In this document: piece after piece, positions 17,623 through 25,234 of the stretch | How the letters are laid out: every line of letters begins with the position of its first letter | Position numbering within the stretch: the first letter of the stretch is position 1 | Source of the DNA: JBFJVZ01 sp041623895 | Lineage (GTDB): Bacteria > Planctomycetota > Planctomycetia > Pirellulales > Pirellulaceae | NCBI GenBank assembly: GCA_041623895.1 | Contig: JBFJVZ010000011.1 | Span: 1 to 42,765, forward strand | Reading direction: 5' to 3' | Length of the DNA stretch: 42,765 nt | Notes under the pieces: generated by a model | What the model was told of the DNA's origin: nothing | The model's database searches: none | The model's input: only the letters and a program-made list of their open reading frames with translations | Position numbers and translations under genes: made by a program

Positions 17623-19830
17623 ATGCAGTCTCCGCGTTCCTCGGCATCTTCGGCATCTATCGTGCGCGCGAGAATCCGCCCGGATCTGGTGTTCGTCGAA
17701 ACAAAACATAAGAACGAATCGGCTGTCGTCGTCAAAGATCCCGTCTCGCTTAAGTATCACCGCTTGCGCCCGGATGAATTCTTCGTCCTGCAGCTGTTGG
17801 ATGGAAACGCGTCACTGCAGGACATTCGCGAGCAGTACGAAAACCGATTCGCTCCCAGTCGCGTCTCCTTGTCCCAATTGAACCAGTTATTGTTTCGCTT
17901 TCATCAAAGCGGCTTGACGATCTCCGACGCATTGATGCAGGGCGATCGCCTGGTGGATCGGCGTCAGAGTGAAAAGCGTCAGCGGATCATGCAACATGTC
18001 AGCGGGATCCTGTTCATTCGCTTCCCGGGTGTCGATCCGGAACCGCTGCTGCGTCGGATCTATCCGCTGGTGCGCCCGTTGCTGGGGTTCTTGGGCGGAC
18101 TAGCAGCGGCAGTTCTTTGTCTGGCGGCACTACTGTTATTCGTCACACAGTGGAGTGAATTTCGGGCCCAATTGCCCGAGATGCACCAATGGCTAAGGTT
18201 GCAGTCGGTGCTGTTGTTGATGCTGGTGATTGGCTGTACCAAGATCTTGCATGAACTGGGGCACGCCATCTTGTGTAAACACTTTGGCGGCGAGTGTCAC
18301 CAGATTGGGCCAATGTTGCTGGTATTTGCTCCCGCACTGTACTGTGACACGTCCGATTCCTGGATGTTGCCCAACCGGTTTCAGCGAGCCGCGGTGGGGC
18401 TTGCGGGCATCGGCACAGAAGTCGTTTTGGCGGCGATCGCAACATTCGTTTGGGTCTGGACGGCGCCGGGACTGACCCACACCATCGCGATGAACGTGAT
18501 GCTGGTCTGCAGCGTCAGCACCTTGCTGTTCAATGGCAACCCGCTATTGCGGTATGACGGCTATTACGTGCTTTCTGATTTGTGTGACGTAGCTAATTTG
18601 ATGCAGCGGTCCTCAACCGCGCTGTCATCACGTTTGGGGCGGATGTTTTTTGGCATTACCGAAGCGACGGCGGAGGAGGACGATGGCAACATTTGGTTGT
18701 TGGCCTACGCCTTTCTGGCCACGTTCTATCGTTGGGCGCTTACTCTGTTGATCCTGTGGATCGTCTCGATCATGCTGCGACCCTACGGTTTGGAATCGAT
18801 TGGCCAGATGTTGTGTCTGCTAGCTGCCGTTGGTTTGCTGTGGACGGCGCTGCGATCTCCGCTTCGTTTTTTGCGCAACCCTGCCAGAAGAAGGTATATT
18901 CGCCTGAATCGAACATTGGTTTCTTGCGGTGTGCTGGCGCTGCTGATCTTTACGATGACCTGGCCGATACCGTCCGGCGTTTCCGCGCCGGGCAGGATCG
19001 TCCCCAGGTCGGAAACCCCAGTGTACATCGCAACGTCAGGCCGCCTGGCTTCGCTGCTTGCCCAGCCGGGAACACTGGTTCGCAAAGGTGACGAGATCGC
19101 CAGGCTAATCAACCACGACGTTCATCTTCGTTATCTGCAAGCGAAGGGCCGCTACGATGCCCAACAGCAATTGGTGGAATCGATCAAACGCAGTCGCTTT
19201 GAGCTTGCTGAGGCGGCAAACGAATTGCCGGCTGCGAAAGCTTTGCTGGAAGAACTTGGCAAACAGTTAGAGACACGCAAACAACGCTTTGCGGGTTTAA
19301 GTCTCACGTCACCCGCGACGGGCCGATTAACCAGCCTGGCACGTCGGTCCGAGCCAGCGGCCGCTTCGACCGCGGACGAATATCGGCTGGTTGGCTGGTC
19401 TGGATTCCCCACCGAAAAGAAGAACGAAGGCTGCTTTCTTGATTCCGGGACGGAGTTAATGAGTGTCGTCAATGACGACAATTGGGATGCCGAATTGATT
19501 TTGAATCAATCGCAGGTGCAGCGAATCGAAGTCGGAAATCGAGTCAAGTTGGTGCTCGAAGCGAATCCATCCACACCGATTGACGGAATCGTCAAGCAGA
19601 TTTCACGAACGCAGTGGACGGCCGAACAATCTGGGCAACGTCAAGACGATCCGGGTGCGGTACGACGTGATCAGCCTGCGGAAACATCCTATGTGGTGCG
19701 CGTTCAGCTGGCGGCGAAAGAGCTAACCATGATCAGCGGGGCGACCGTGACGTCTCGAATCGAGGCCGGCGAGATGTCGGTATTTGCCCGCATCAAGAGA
19801 GTGCTCAGCAGTCTGCTGCGGTTTCGCTAG
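17623..19830 (+). CDS. PqqD-like / M50 peptidase / HlyD fusion protein
   Basis: The 735-residue membrane protein begins with a PqqD-like winged-helix (RRE-type) domain at about 30-105. A membrane domain with the zinc motif HELGH (His210, Glu211, His214) follows, with a distal site NPLLRYDGYY in which Asp312 is the probable third ligand, as in M50 site-2-type proteases. Transmembrane helices flank these (about 152-175, 192-208, 257-280, 287-304, 360-385, 393-411). A further helix at 431-447 leads into a periplasmic HlyD-like adaptor (455-715) with a coiled coil at 500-555. Such proteins occur in peptide-export and RiPP-type gene sets. Here no precursor peptide or radical enzyme is next to it. 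It is co-transcribed with the GAF-HlyD gene. Confidence 0.85.
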   Translation: MQSPRSSASSASIVRARIRPDLVFVETKHKNESAVVVKDPVSLKYHRLRPDEFFVLQLLDGNASLQDIREQYENRFAPSRVSLSQLNQLLFRFHQSGLTISDALMQGDRLVDRRQSEKRQRIMQHVSGILFIRFPGVDPEPLLRRIYPLVRPLLGFLGGLAAAVLCLAALLLFVTQWSEFRAQLPEMHQWLRLQSVLLLMLVIGCTKILHELGHAILCKHFGGECHQIGPMLLVFAPALYCDTSDSWMLPNRFQRAAVGLAGIGTEVVLAAIATFVWVWTAPGLTHTIAMNVMLVCSVSTLLFNGNPLLRYDGYYVLSDLCDVANLMQRSSTALSSRLGRMFFGITEATAEEDDGNIWLLAYAFLATFYRWALTLLILWIVSIMLRPYGLESIGQMLCLLAAVGLLWTALRSPLRFLRNPARRRYIRLNRTLVSCGVLALLIFTMTWPIPSGVSAPGRIVPRSETPVYIATSGRLASLLAQPGTLVRKGDEIARLINHDVHLRYLQAKGRYDAQQQLVESIKRSRFELAEAANELPAAKALLEELGKQLETRKQRFAGLSLTSPATGRLTSLARRSEPAAASTADEYRLVGWSGFPTEKKNEGCFLDSGTELMSVVNDDNWDAELILNQSQVQRIEVGNRVKLVLEANPSTPIDGIVKQISRTQWTAEQSGQRQDDPGAVRRDQPAETSYVVRVQLAAKELTMISGATVTSRIEAGEMSVFARIKRVLSSLLRFR

Positions 19831-19840
19831 AGAGTTTCAC

Positions 19841-19976
19841 CGGCGGGCGAGGCTGCGGATGAGTCGAAGTGTCGGAAAGAGTTTTGCGGCTCCGCGGGAG
19901 CGTCGCCCTCCCAGTGGTTGGAAAACTTGTCTTCTTGTCCGCCACGGGTAAGGGAAACCCAGCTTCGCCCTCCCAG
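19841..19976. repeat. degenerate GGGCGAGGCT hairpin-type repeats
   Basis: Three degenerate copies of the motif (R)GGGCGAGGCT lie here. One is on the plus strand near 19843, and two are on the minus strand, ending in TCGCCCTCCC near 19898-19911 and 19962-19974. The same sequence family forms a clearer inverted repeat at 36099-36180. They are in the non-coding gap between the M50 gene and the convergent DUF4404 gene. Confidence 0.5.
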
Positions 19977-20006
19977 ACATTGCCAGTAGCTTGAGGCGAT
20001 GCCGGT

Positions 20007-20264
20007 TCAAATCCCCATCCGTTGAAGAATATCGACGATGTTGCTGAGTGTTTCGGTCAGTTTGGGATGTGTTTCCTCGAATCGTTGTGCCGATTCACGG
20101 ACCCGATCACTGAGGCTGGCCGGATGCTCGTTGGCGTCGATCGCCTCTTGAATCTCGTTCATCGTCTGCCGCAATCTTTCCAGTGCGTCGGGATCCAGCT
20201 GATCCGTATCACTGAGTTCGCGATGAACAACTTCCAGTGCTTTTGTCAGGTCATCGTGATTCAT
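20007..20264 (-). CDS. DUF4404-family small protein
   Basis: The 85-residue, acidic, all-helical protein has the DUF4404 pattern: an N-terminal helix (LTKALEVVHRELSD), a Leu/Arg-rich second helix, a Pro-containing turn, and a C-terminal helix starting HPKLTETLSNIVDIL. The family has no known role. It is divergent in direction from the export pair and precedes, in the same orientation, the stop of nothing else. The regulator gene upstream on the same strand ends about 150 nt away. It is probably cytoplasmic, as there is no signal or membrane segment. Confidence 0.75.
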   Translation of the reverse strand: MNHDDLTKALEVVHRELSDTDQLDPDALERLRQTMNEIQEAIDANEHPASLSDRVRESAQRFEETHPKLTETLSNIVDILQRMGI

Positions 20265-20411
20265 TTGCGGTTTCTCATAGCTGGTTTATTTTGATTGCGG
20301 CGTTGCGTCATGAGGGAGAAAGGGTGCATTGCTGGGCTTGTCCCATGATGGACGGATGACCGAAGTTCTTGCTGTAGACTAATTGTAACGGCAGAGCTCC
20401 CTGGTGAACGG

Positions 20412-22526
20412 CTATTTCCGGGCGGCAAATTTTTTCAGCTTTCGATCCAGCGTGCTGCGTTCGATACCCAGGATGGTGGCTGCTCGACTTTTATTTCCGC
20501 CGGTGTGTCGAAGCACACGTTGGATGTGGCTTTGCTCCAAGGCGGCCAGCGTGACTTCGACATTTTCCGCTTGAAGTTCCGCGGCGATTCCCGCCCCGCC
20601 GCTCGATACGGCCGGCGACAGCGCCAAATCGGATTCATCGATCACGGATTTGGTGTTCAAGACAACGGCTCTTTCGACCACGTTCCTTAATTCGCGAATA
20701 TTGCCCGGCCACGAATAGTCCAGCAATCGCTTCTTGGCGGCATTGGTGAAACCGGTGATTTTCCGTCCCATTTCCTGATTGAATCTGTCCAAAAAGAATT
20801 CGGCCAAGCCAATCACATCTTGTCCGCGCTGTCGCAGCGGCGGGACAACGATCTCCACCACATGCAATCGATAGAACAGATCCTGGCGAAATTCCCCATC
20901 GCGAACCATCGTCTGCAAGTCACGGTTGGTGGCGGCCACGACGCGGACGTCGACTTTCACTGGCGCGTGTCCACCGACTCGTTCAAAAGGATGACCTTCC
21001 AAGACACGTAAGAACTTGGCCTGAATTTCCGGACTCATCTCTCCGATTTCATCCAACATCAAGGTGCCGCCATCGGCCGCCTCGAACTTCCCTTGTTTGC
21101 GTTCGGTGGCGCCCGTAAAGGCACCTTTTTCGTGGCCGAACAGTTCGCTTTCCAACAGCGTTGGCGAGAGCGCAGCACAGTTCATGCAGACCAACGGGCC
21201 GTCCCGTCGCGGGCTGGCGTGATGGAGGGCGGCGGCCACCAATTCTTTGCCCACACCTGATTCACCGCGTATCAAAACGGTGGCGTTGGTGGGAGCCGCC
21301 AAGGAAACCTGCTCGACAACATTGCCGATTGCCTCGGAGCGGCCGACGATGCGGACTTTATCACCAAGTCGCCGTTGCAGCTGTTTGATCTGCTGGCGAC
21401 TTCGTTTGAGAGATCGGTCGAGTTGTTTTCGCGTCGTCAGTCCCGCCAGGCAGGCGGCCAGGATTTCAGCAACGGCGACAACAAATTCCAAGTCGTTACC
21501 GGTCAGCGGTGGTTCGCCCGCGCCGGAAGTCACATGGATCAAGCCGCGCAACACGCCATCACGATCTCGTACCGGCGCGATGATCAAACTTTCAACATCG
21601 ATCTCACCGCGGCTGTTCTCGGTGGCCAATTCGCGGTCACCTAAAACGTTTCGCGCCAAGATGGCCTGTCCGTCGGCAGCCGATACGTTTGCGACCAGAG
21701 AATCGGGGGGACGCCGATAGCTGCGCGAGCCCGATTGTCGTGTTCCGGCAAGCGAAAAGTTGTCGGTGCTAAAACCCGCATTTTTTTCGCCGGCCTCGCA
21801 CAGATAGGCGCCGGCAGTGCCAAAGGCGATCTGGTCGGTCAAGCATTCCAGTGCCGTCTCAAATATCTCTGCCGTCTGTTCTGACCGCGCTAAATTGAAA
21901 GCCAGTTGCAGCAGGCGTCTACTGGCCAGTCCCGACGGATCGCCGCTGCCAGCCGATGTCGGGCGGTGCAAATACAGACTGTGGCGGCGGCGGTCGGTAA
22001 TCGCACCGGCGTCCATTTCCATGGTGATTTGATCATCGGTGGCGTGGCTGGAGCCCGAAGCTACCGGTGCGGGACCCGCCGTGCCGGCGATCTGGTGAGT
22101 GAACTGAATCGCGAATCCCGCGATTTCGATGATGTCACCGTCGCTCAGCAGCCGCGTCTCCGAAACCAGCTGACCATTGAGAAATGTCCCATTCCGGCTG
22201 CCCAGATCTTCGATCGCCCATCCGGAATCCGCCCAGCTGATGCGAGCATGGCGACGGCTCGCCTGGTCGCTACGGATGACGATTTGCCCGCTGCTGGCAC
22301 GACCAATGATCGCCTCGGCAGGAGGCAAAAGCCGAAAAACGTCACTCCAGCGTCCCGCACTTTGCAGCACGAGATAGGCGCCTTGGTCAGAGCCGACAGC
22401 GGGGGAGGCATTCTCCGCACCGCTGCCGGCGTTTGGGGGAGCTGGGATTCGTCCCCGGTCAGAATCGGATGCCTTGTTGGTCAAAGCTGCTGTTTTTTGT
22501 TTAGAAGAGTCGTTTTTGGTGCACAA
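20412..22526 (-). CDS. FHA-GAF sigma54-dependent transcription activator
   Basis: The 704-residue regulator has an FHA domain (about 48-145, with GRASSGQIVIRSD, SRRHARI and SRNGTFLNG) that binds phosphothreonine peptides. A GAF domain follows at about 200-365. A sigma54-interaction AAA+ domain comes next, with Walker A GESGVGKE (Lys near 427), the GAFTGA loop near 465-470, and Walker B LMLDEIGE. A Fis-type helix-turn-helix closes the protein (about 658-700, GGNKSRAATILGIERSTLDRKL). It activates RNA polymerase with RpoN. The FHA domain implies control by a Ser/Thr kinase. The start is TTG at 22526 with no clear ribosome-binding site, so it is uncertain. No convincing -24/-12 promoter was found in the window. 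Confidence 0.92.
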   Translation of the reverse strand: MCTKNDSSKQKTAALTNKASDSDRGRIPAPPNAGSGAENASPAVGSDQGAYLVLQSAGRWSDVFRLLPPAEAIIGRASSGQIVIRSDQASRRHARISWADSGWAIEDLGSRNGTFLNGQLVSETRLLSDGDIIEIAGFAIQFTHQIAGTAGPAPVASGSSHATDDQITMEMDAGAITDRRRHSLYLHRPTSAGSGDPSGLASRRLLQLAFNLARSEQTAEIFETALECLTDQIAFGTAGAYLCEAGEKNAGFSTDNFSLAGTRQSGSRSYRRPPDSLVANVSAADGQAILARNVLGDRELATENSRGEIDVESLIIAPVRDRDGVLRGLIHVTSGAGEPPLTGNDLEFVVAVAEILAACLAGLTTRKQLDRSLKRSRQQIKQLQRRLGDKVRIVGRSEAIGNVVEQVSLAAPTNATVLIRGESGVGKELVAAALHHASPRRDGPLVCMNCAALSPTLLESELFGHEKGAFTGATERKQGKFEAADGGTLMLDEIGEMSPEIQAKFLRVLEGHPFERVGGHAPVKVDVRVVAATNRDLQTMVRDGEFRQDLFYRLHVVEIVVPPLRQRGQDVIGLAEFFLDRFNQEMGRKITGFTNAAKKRLLDYSWPGNIRELRNVVERAVVLNTKSVIDESDLALSPAVSSGGAGIAAELQAENVEVTLAALEQSHIQRVLRHTGGNKSRAATILGIERSTLDRKLKKFAARK

Positions 22527-22708
22527 AGAGGGCCTTGGGGGCCAGACTTGTGTTGCTACCAGATTTGTACGGAATTATTCTAACAGCTGGTCGCTTTTCG
22601 TTCGCCTCGTCAGGGACGTACTCACGATTGGTGTTTAATCGACCGACCCTAACGGAATTTTTCCATCACGCCCACTTTGGGCCGTAGCCGCTTTCGGAGA
22701 TCCATTCG

Positions 22709-24082
22709 ATGAGATTGGGCCCTACTGGTATCTATCGTTTTATCGTGTCACTGTCGATTTGTCTGTTGGCGTTGACCGCCCAATCAACGGTGTTCGCAGG
22801 AGGAGGCTTCGGCGGCAACCGCGCTGTGGGCGGTGTGATGATCGATGCCAACGGAATCGTCCGCACCGCCACGGTGGCGGAAAAGCAAGATCTTGCCAAC
22901 TTGATGCGAGTCGCCGTGGATGCACCCGAGGGCGACATGAAGAATGCCAGCGAAATGCGGATGATCTCGCTGAAGAGCTTGCAGGAAGCAATTGTCCAAA
23001 GTCGGAAAGATGGCGGCCCGTTGCCTGAAGCGATCTCGTTCTTGGCCGGCCTGCAGCGAGTTGAGTATGTGTTCGTTGACACTGAGAACCATGACATCGT
23101 GATCGCTGGTCCTGCCGAGCCGTGGAAGCTGTTGGAAGACGGCTCCGTTGTGGGGACCGAATCGGGCGGTGCCGTGCTGCTGCTGGATGATTTGATTGTC
23201 GCCATGCGCTCGGTGGAAACGGCGCGGCAGGGTGGGATCAGTTGCTCAATCGAGCCCACAGCTGAGGGCCGTCATCGGCTGCAACAATTACTCAAACGCA
23301 TTCAGCTTCGCCCCGGCCAGAACCCGTCGATCTTTGAGGAGCCGATGAAGCAGGCATTCGGGCCGCAAATGATTCGTCTGAACGGGATTCGTGAGGACAG
23401 TCATCTTGCTCGCACGATTGTGGCCGCCGATTACGAAATGAAGCGAATTGCCATGGCTTTGACGAAATCGCCCGTGGATGGTTTGCCGAGTTATCTGCAG
23501 CTGGCCAAGAACGGTCAGCACAGCTCGGCGCAGAATCCACGTTGGTGGATGGCTTGTAATTACGATGCCTTGGTCCGCAGCGAAGACGGTTTGGCGTGGA
23601 AGCTATCCGGACAAGGTGTCAAGACGATGACCGAACAAGATATCGTGGCCGCCGACGGCTCGGTCAAAGGCGGCGGCAAGGTTGACAAGCTCGCCGCGCT
23701 GTGGGCCGAGAAAATGACCGAGAATTATCAGGAACTGGCCAAGCACGTAACCGTCTTTCGTGATTTGAGAAACGCCATGGATTTGACGGTCGTGGCGACG
23801 TTGATCAATCAAGAGAGATTGGCCAAAAAAGCCGGCCTGGATTTGTCGCTGCTGTTGGAAGAAAACGACACCATCGAACTGATAACATACCGGGCACCCA
23901 AGTCGGTCGAGCCGCAATGCAGTTTTGTTCGCGGGCGAAGCGGCTGGGTCGTGACGGCTTCCGGCGGCGTCGACATCAACGGCTTTGAGGTCGTCGAGCG
24001 ACAAAAGACAGATCCCACTGTCGGCGACTTGCGAATCTCGGCAATTGCTTCAGATTCAAACCGTTGGTGGTGGGACCGCTAG
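22709..24082 (+). CDS. secreted DUF1598-type planctomycete protein
   Basis: The 457-residue protein has a signal peptide (1-30, cleaving near VFAGG) and a short Gly-rich linker. The body is typical of the planctomycete DUF1598 family: an N-terminal region about whether the value is a number of the record (residues 45-150, EYVFVDTENHDIVIAGPAEPW) and a C-terminal part with ARWWMACNYD-like and RGRSGWVVTASGGVDI segments. The function of the family is unknown. It is likely periplasmic or extracellular. GGAGA lies about 9 nt before the ATG. It converges on the PilZ gene with only 6 nt between the two stops, so transcripts may interfere. Confidence 0.8.
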   Translation: MRLGPTGIYRFIVSLSICLLALTAQSTVFAGGGFGGNRAVGGVMIDANGIVRTATVAEKQDLANLMRVAVDAPEGDMKNASEMRMISLKSLQEAIVQSRKDGGPLPEAISFLAGLQRVEYVFVDTENHDIVIAGPAEPWKLLEDGSVVGTESGGAVLLLDDLIVAMRSVETARQGGISCSIEPTAEGRHRLQQLLKRIQLRPGQNPSIFEEPMKQAFGPQMIRLNGIREDSHLARTIVAADYEMKRIAMALTKSPVDGLPSYLQLAKNGQHSSAQNPRWWMACNYDALVRSEDGLAWKLSGQGVKTMTEQDIVAADGSVKGGGKVDKLAALWAEKMTENYQELAKHVTVFRDLRNAMDLTVVATLINQERLAKKAGLDLSLLLEENDTIELITYRAPKSVEPQCSFVRGRSGWVVTASGGVDINGFEVVERQKTDPTVGDLRISAIASDSNRWWWDR

Positions 24083-24088
24083 AGTTTG

Positions 24089-24463
24089 TTAGCGATAGCG
24101 CTCGTACAGAAACTCCACGCTGGTCAGATAGCCTTGTTCGCCATCTTCGCCGCGGAACTCTTGGCATCGGCAGACGCGGCAAACCGCCATTCTGCTGTCG
24201 TCATCGTCCAGCGAAATCGCGACGCTTTCGCTATTCGCCTGTTTGAAACTGACGAAGGACAGTCCCCCGCGGCTGACATCTCGGGTGACCGCGGCGAACT
24301 GTGACAGCGGACTGTCTTGCGGATCCAATGGCCGCACGGTGATGTTGATCGTTCGCGGGTGTCGCTGTTCTTTTCTGCGCTCTGGACCGATATGGTCAAG
24401 CGCTTCCTGAAATAGTGTGGTTGCGCCGAAACTGATCGCACCCGATGTGAATTGGTCGTCCAT
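24089..24463 (-). CDS. PilZ-domain protein
   Basis: The 124-residue protein carries the c-di-GMP-binding pattern of PilZ domains: an Arg-rich RRKEQRHPR near residues 30-38, then RDVSRGGLSF near 61-70, matching RxxxR and D/NxSxxG. The ATG at 24463 has AGGA 5 nt before it and is preferred to a TTG eight codons upstream. As a single-domain receptor it would act by binding a partner when c-di-GMP is high. It is alone on its strand, with a hairpin just upstream of its leader. Confidence 0.78.
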   Translation of the reverse strand: MDDQFTSGAISFGATTLFQEALDHIGPERRKEQRHPRTINITVRPLDPQDSPLSQFAAVTRDVSRGGLSFVSFKQANSESVAISLDDDDSRMAVCRVCRCQEFRGEDGEQGYLTSVEFLYERYR

Positions 24464-24486
24464 TTGAGTCCTGCCCCCCGGATTCA

Positions 24487-24528
24487 AAAAAAACGGGCAA
24501 ACACAAAGATCAAGACTCGTCGTTCGCC
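24487..24528 (-). terminator. hairpin with T-run upstream of PilZ gene
   Basis: On the minus strand, arms GGGCGAAC (24521-24528) and GTTTGCCC (24495-24502 region) pair with one mismatch around a 19-nt loop and are followed by eight T. The structure lies just before the PilZ start. It could be a terminator for transcription from the pseudogene side or a leader attenuator. Confidence 0.4.
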
Positions 24529-24574
24529 CTTAAAAACCCTATCTCAGGTTTGCGGGGGGTTAGATGCAATTGGC

Positions 24575-24605
24575 AAAAAAAGGGCACGTAAAAAACGCAC
24601 GTCCC
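24575..24605 (-). terminator. terminator after the decayed gene copy
   Basis: On the minus strand, a stem GGG(C)ACGT type (24599-24605 with 24582-24589, one bulge) is followed by seven T (24575-24581). It lies 13 nt past the stop of the decayed copy and probably ends transcription of the giant TPR gene as well. Confidence 0.55.
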
Positions 24606-24617
24606 AGCGAAGTTGAT

Positions 24618-25139
24618 TTACTTCAACTGCAGTAGATTTGCCGGCACAGTTTTGGGCCAACGTCCGGACAGCACGATGTTGCGAATTTCACACATCCGTT
24701 GCTTCTCGTGAAAGACACCGGATTTTTGTTCGCTTGCCGCCGCAACACGGCAGACGTTGGCTCCATTGATGGCGAGAATTACCCCGTTTTCTGTCGCCGT
24801 TAACTTGACTTGATTCCAATCATCCGGTTTCAACTTGTAATTCCCCGACCTGTTTGTATCCGCCGGTTGGACTTCGTGCGTTGGATCAAGCCATTTGCTT
24901 TCCTGCGATTCAGCGATGGGCAGCCAACGAAGTTTGACACCGGTATCACGTATCAGCATCACTGTCCTACCGATGACCGGGTGAACTTCTACAGCATTTT
25001 CAGAAATCTCGTAGGCCAGGACTTGTCCTGGCAATAAGGATCCAGGACAAGTCCTGGCCTACCGATGATCCCACAACAATGATGAAATTGCTCTAGAGAA
25101 TCTGGCAGGTAACGGAACTCGTAAGTAATCGATTCGCCC
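24618..25139 (-). pseudogene. decayed tandem copy of the giant TPR protein's C-terminus
   Basis: The sequence at 24618-25000 encodes a protein very like the last 130 residues of the neighbouring giant: VEVHP, GRT, KLRWL, DWNQVKLTA, LSGxWPKTVP and the C-terminal Lys are shared. A further bit of homology (GESITYEFRY) is found upstream at about 25105-25139 in a different frame. Between the two lies a hairpin repeat, 25012-25091, which breaks the reading frame. The longest remaining frame starts with TTG inside the hairpin loop and has no ribosome-binding site. This is a 3'-end duplication that was then interrupted and is probably not translated as such. Confidence 0.75.
25012..25091 (-). repeat. 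dispersed hairpin (MITE/REP-like) element
   Basis: A perfect inverted repeat with 20-bp arms (25012-25031 and 25042-25061) and a 10-nt loop has a 30-nt tail (25062-25091). Each arm is itself nearly palindromic (CCAGGAC-TT-GTCCTGG). Read on the minus strand, the first 44 nt (25091 to 25048) recur on the plus strand at 42704-42747 with one mismatch. The element splits the duplicated gene end. It encodes no protein, so it would need a transposase in trans if mobile. Confidence 0.8.
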
Positions 25140-25234
25140 GGGCGTCGCGAACATCACCGTCGCGACGAGTCTCAGTAAATTGGTCGGGCTTTGCATCAAA
25201 CAATCATCCTGCTCCAGCTGAAATCGGAGTCTTG

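Noticed and set aside
25012..25061. Perfect hairpin as an ordinary terminator of the giant TPR gene
   Set aside because: It has no T-run, sits within coding homology, and part of it recurs at the right edge of the window, so a dispersed element fits better.
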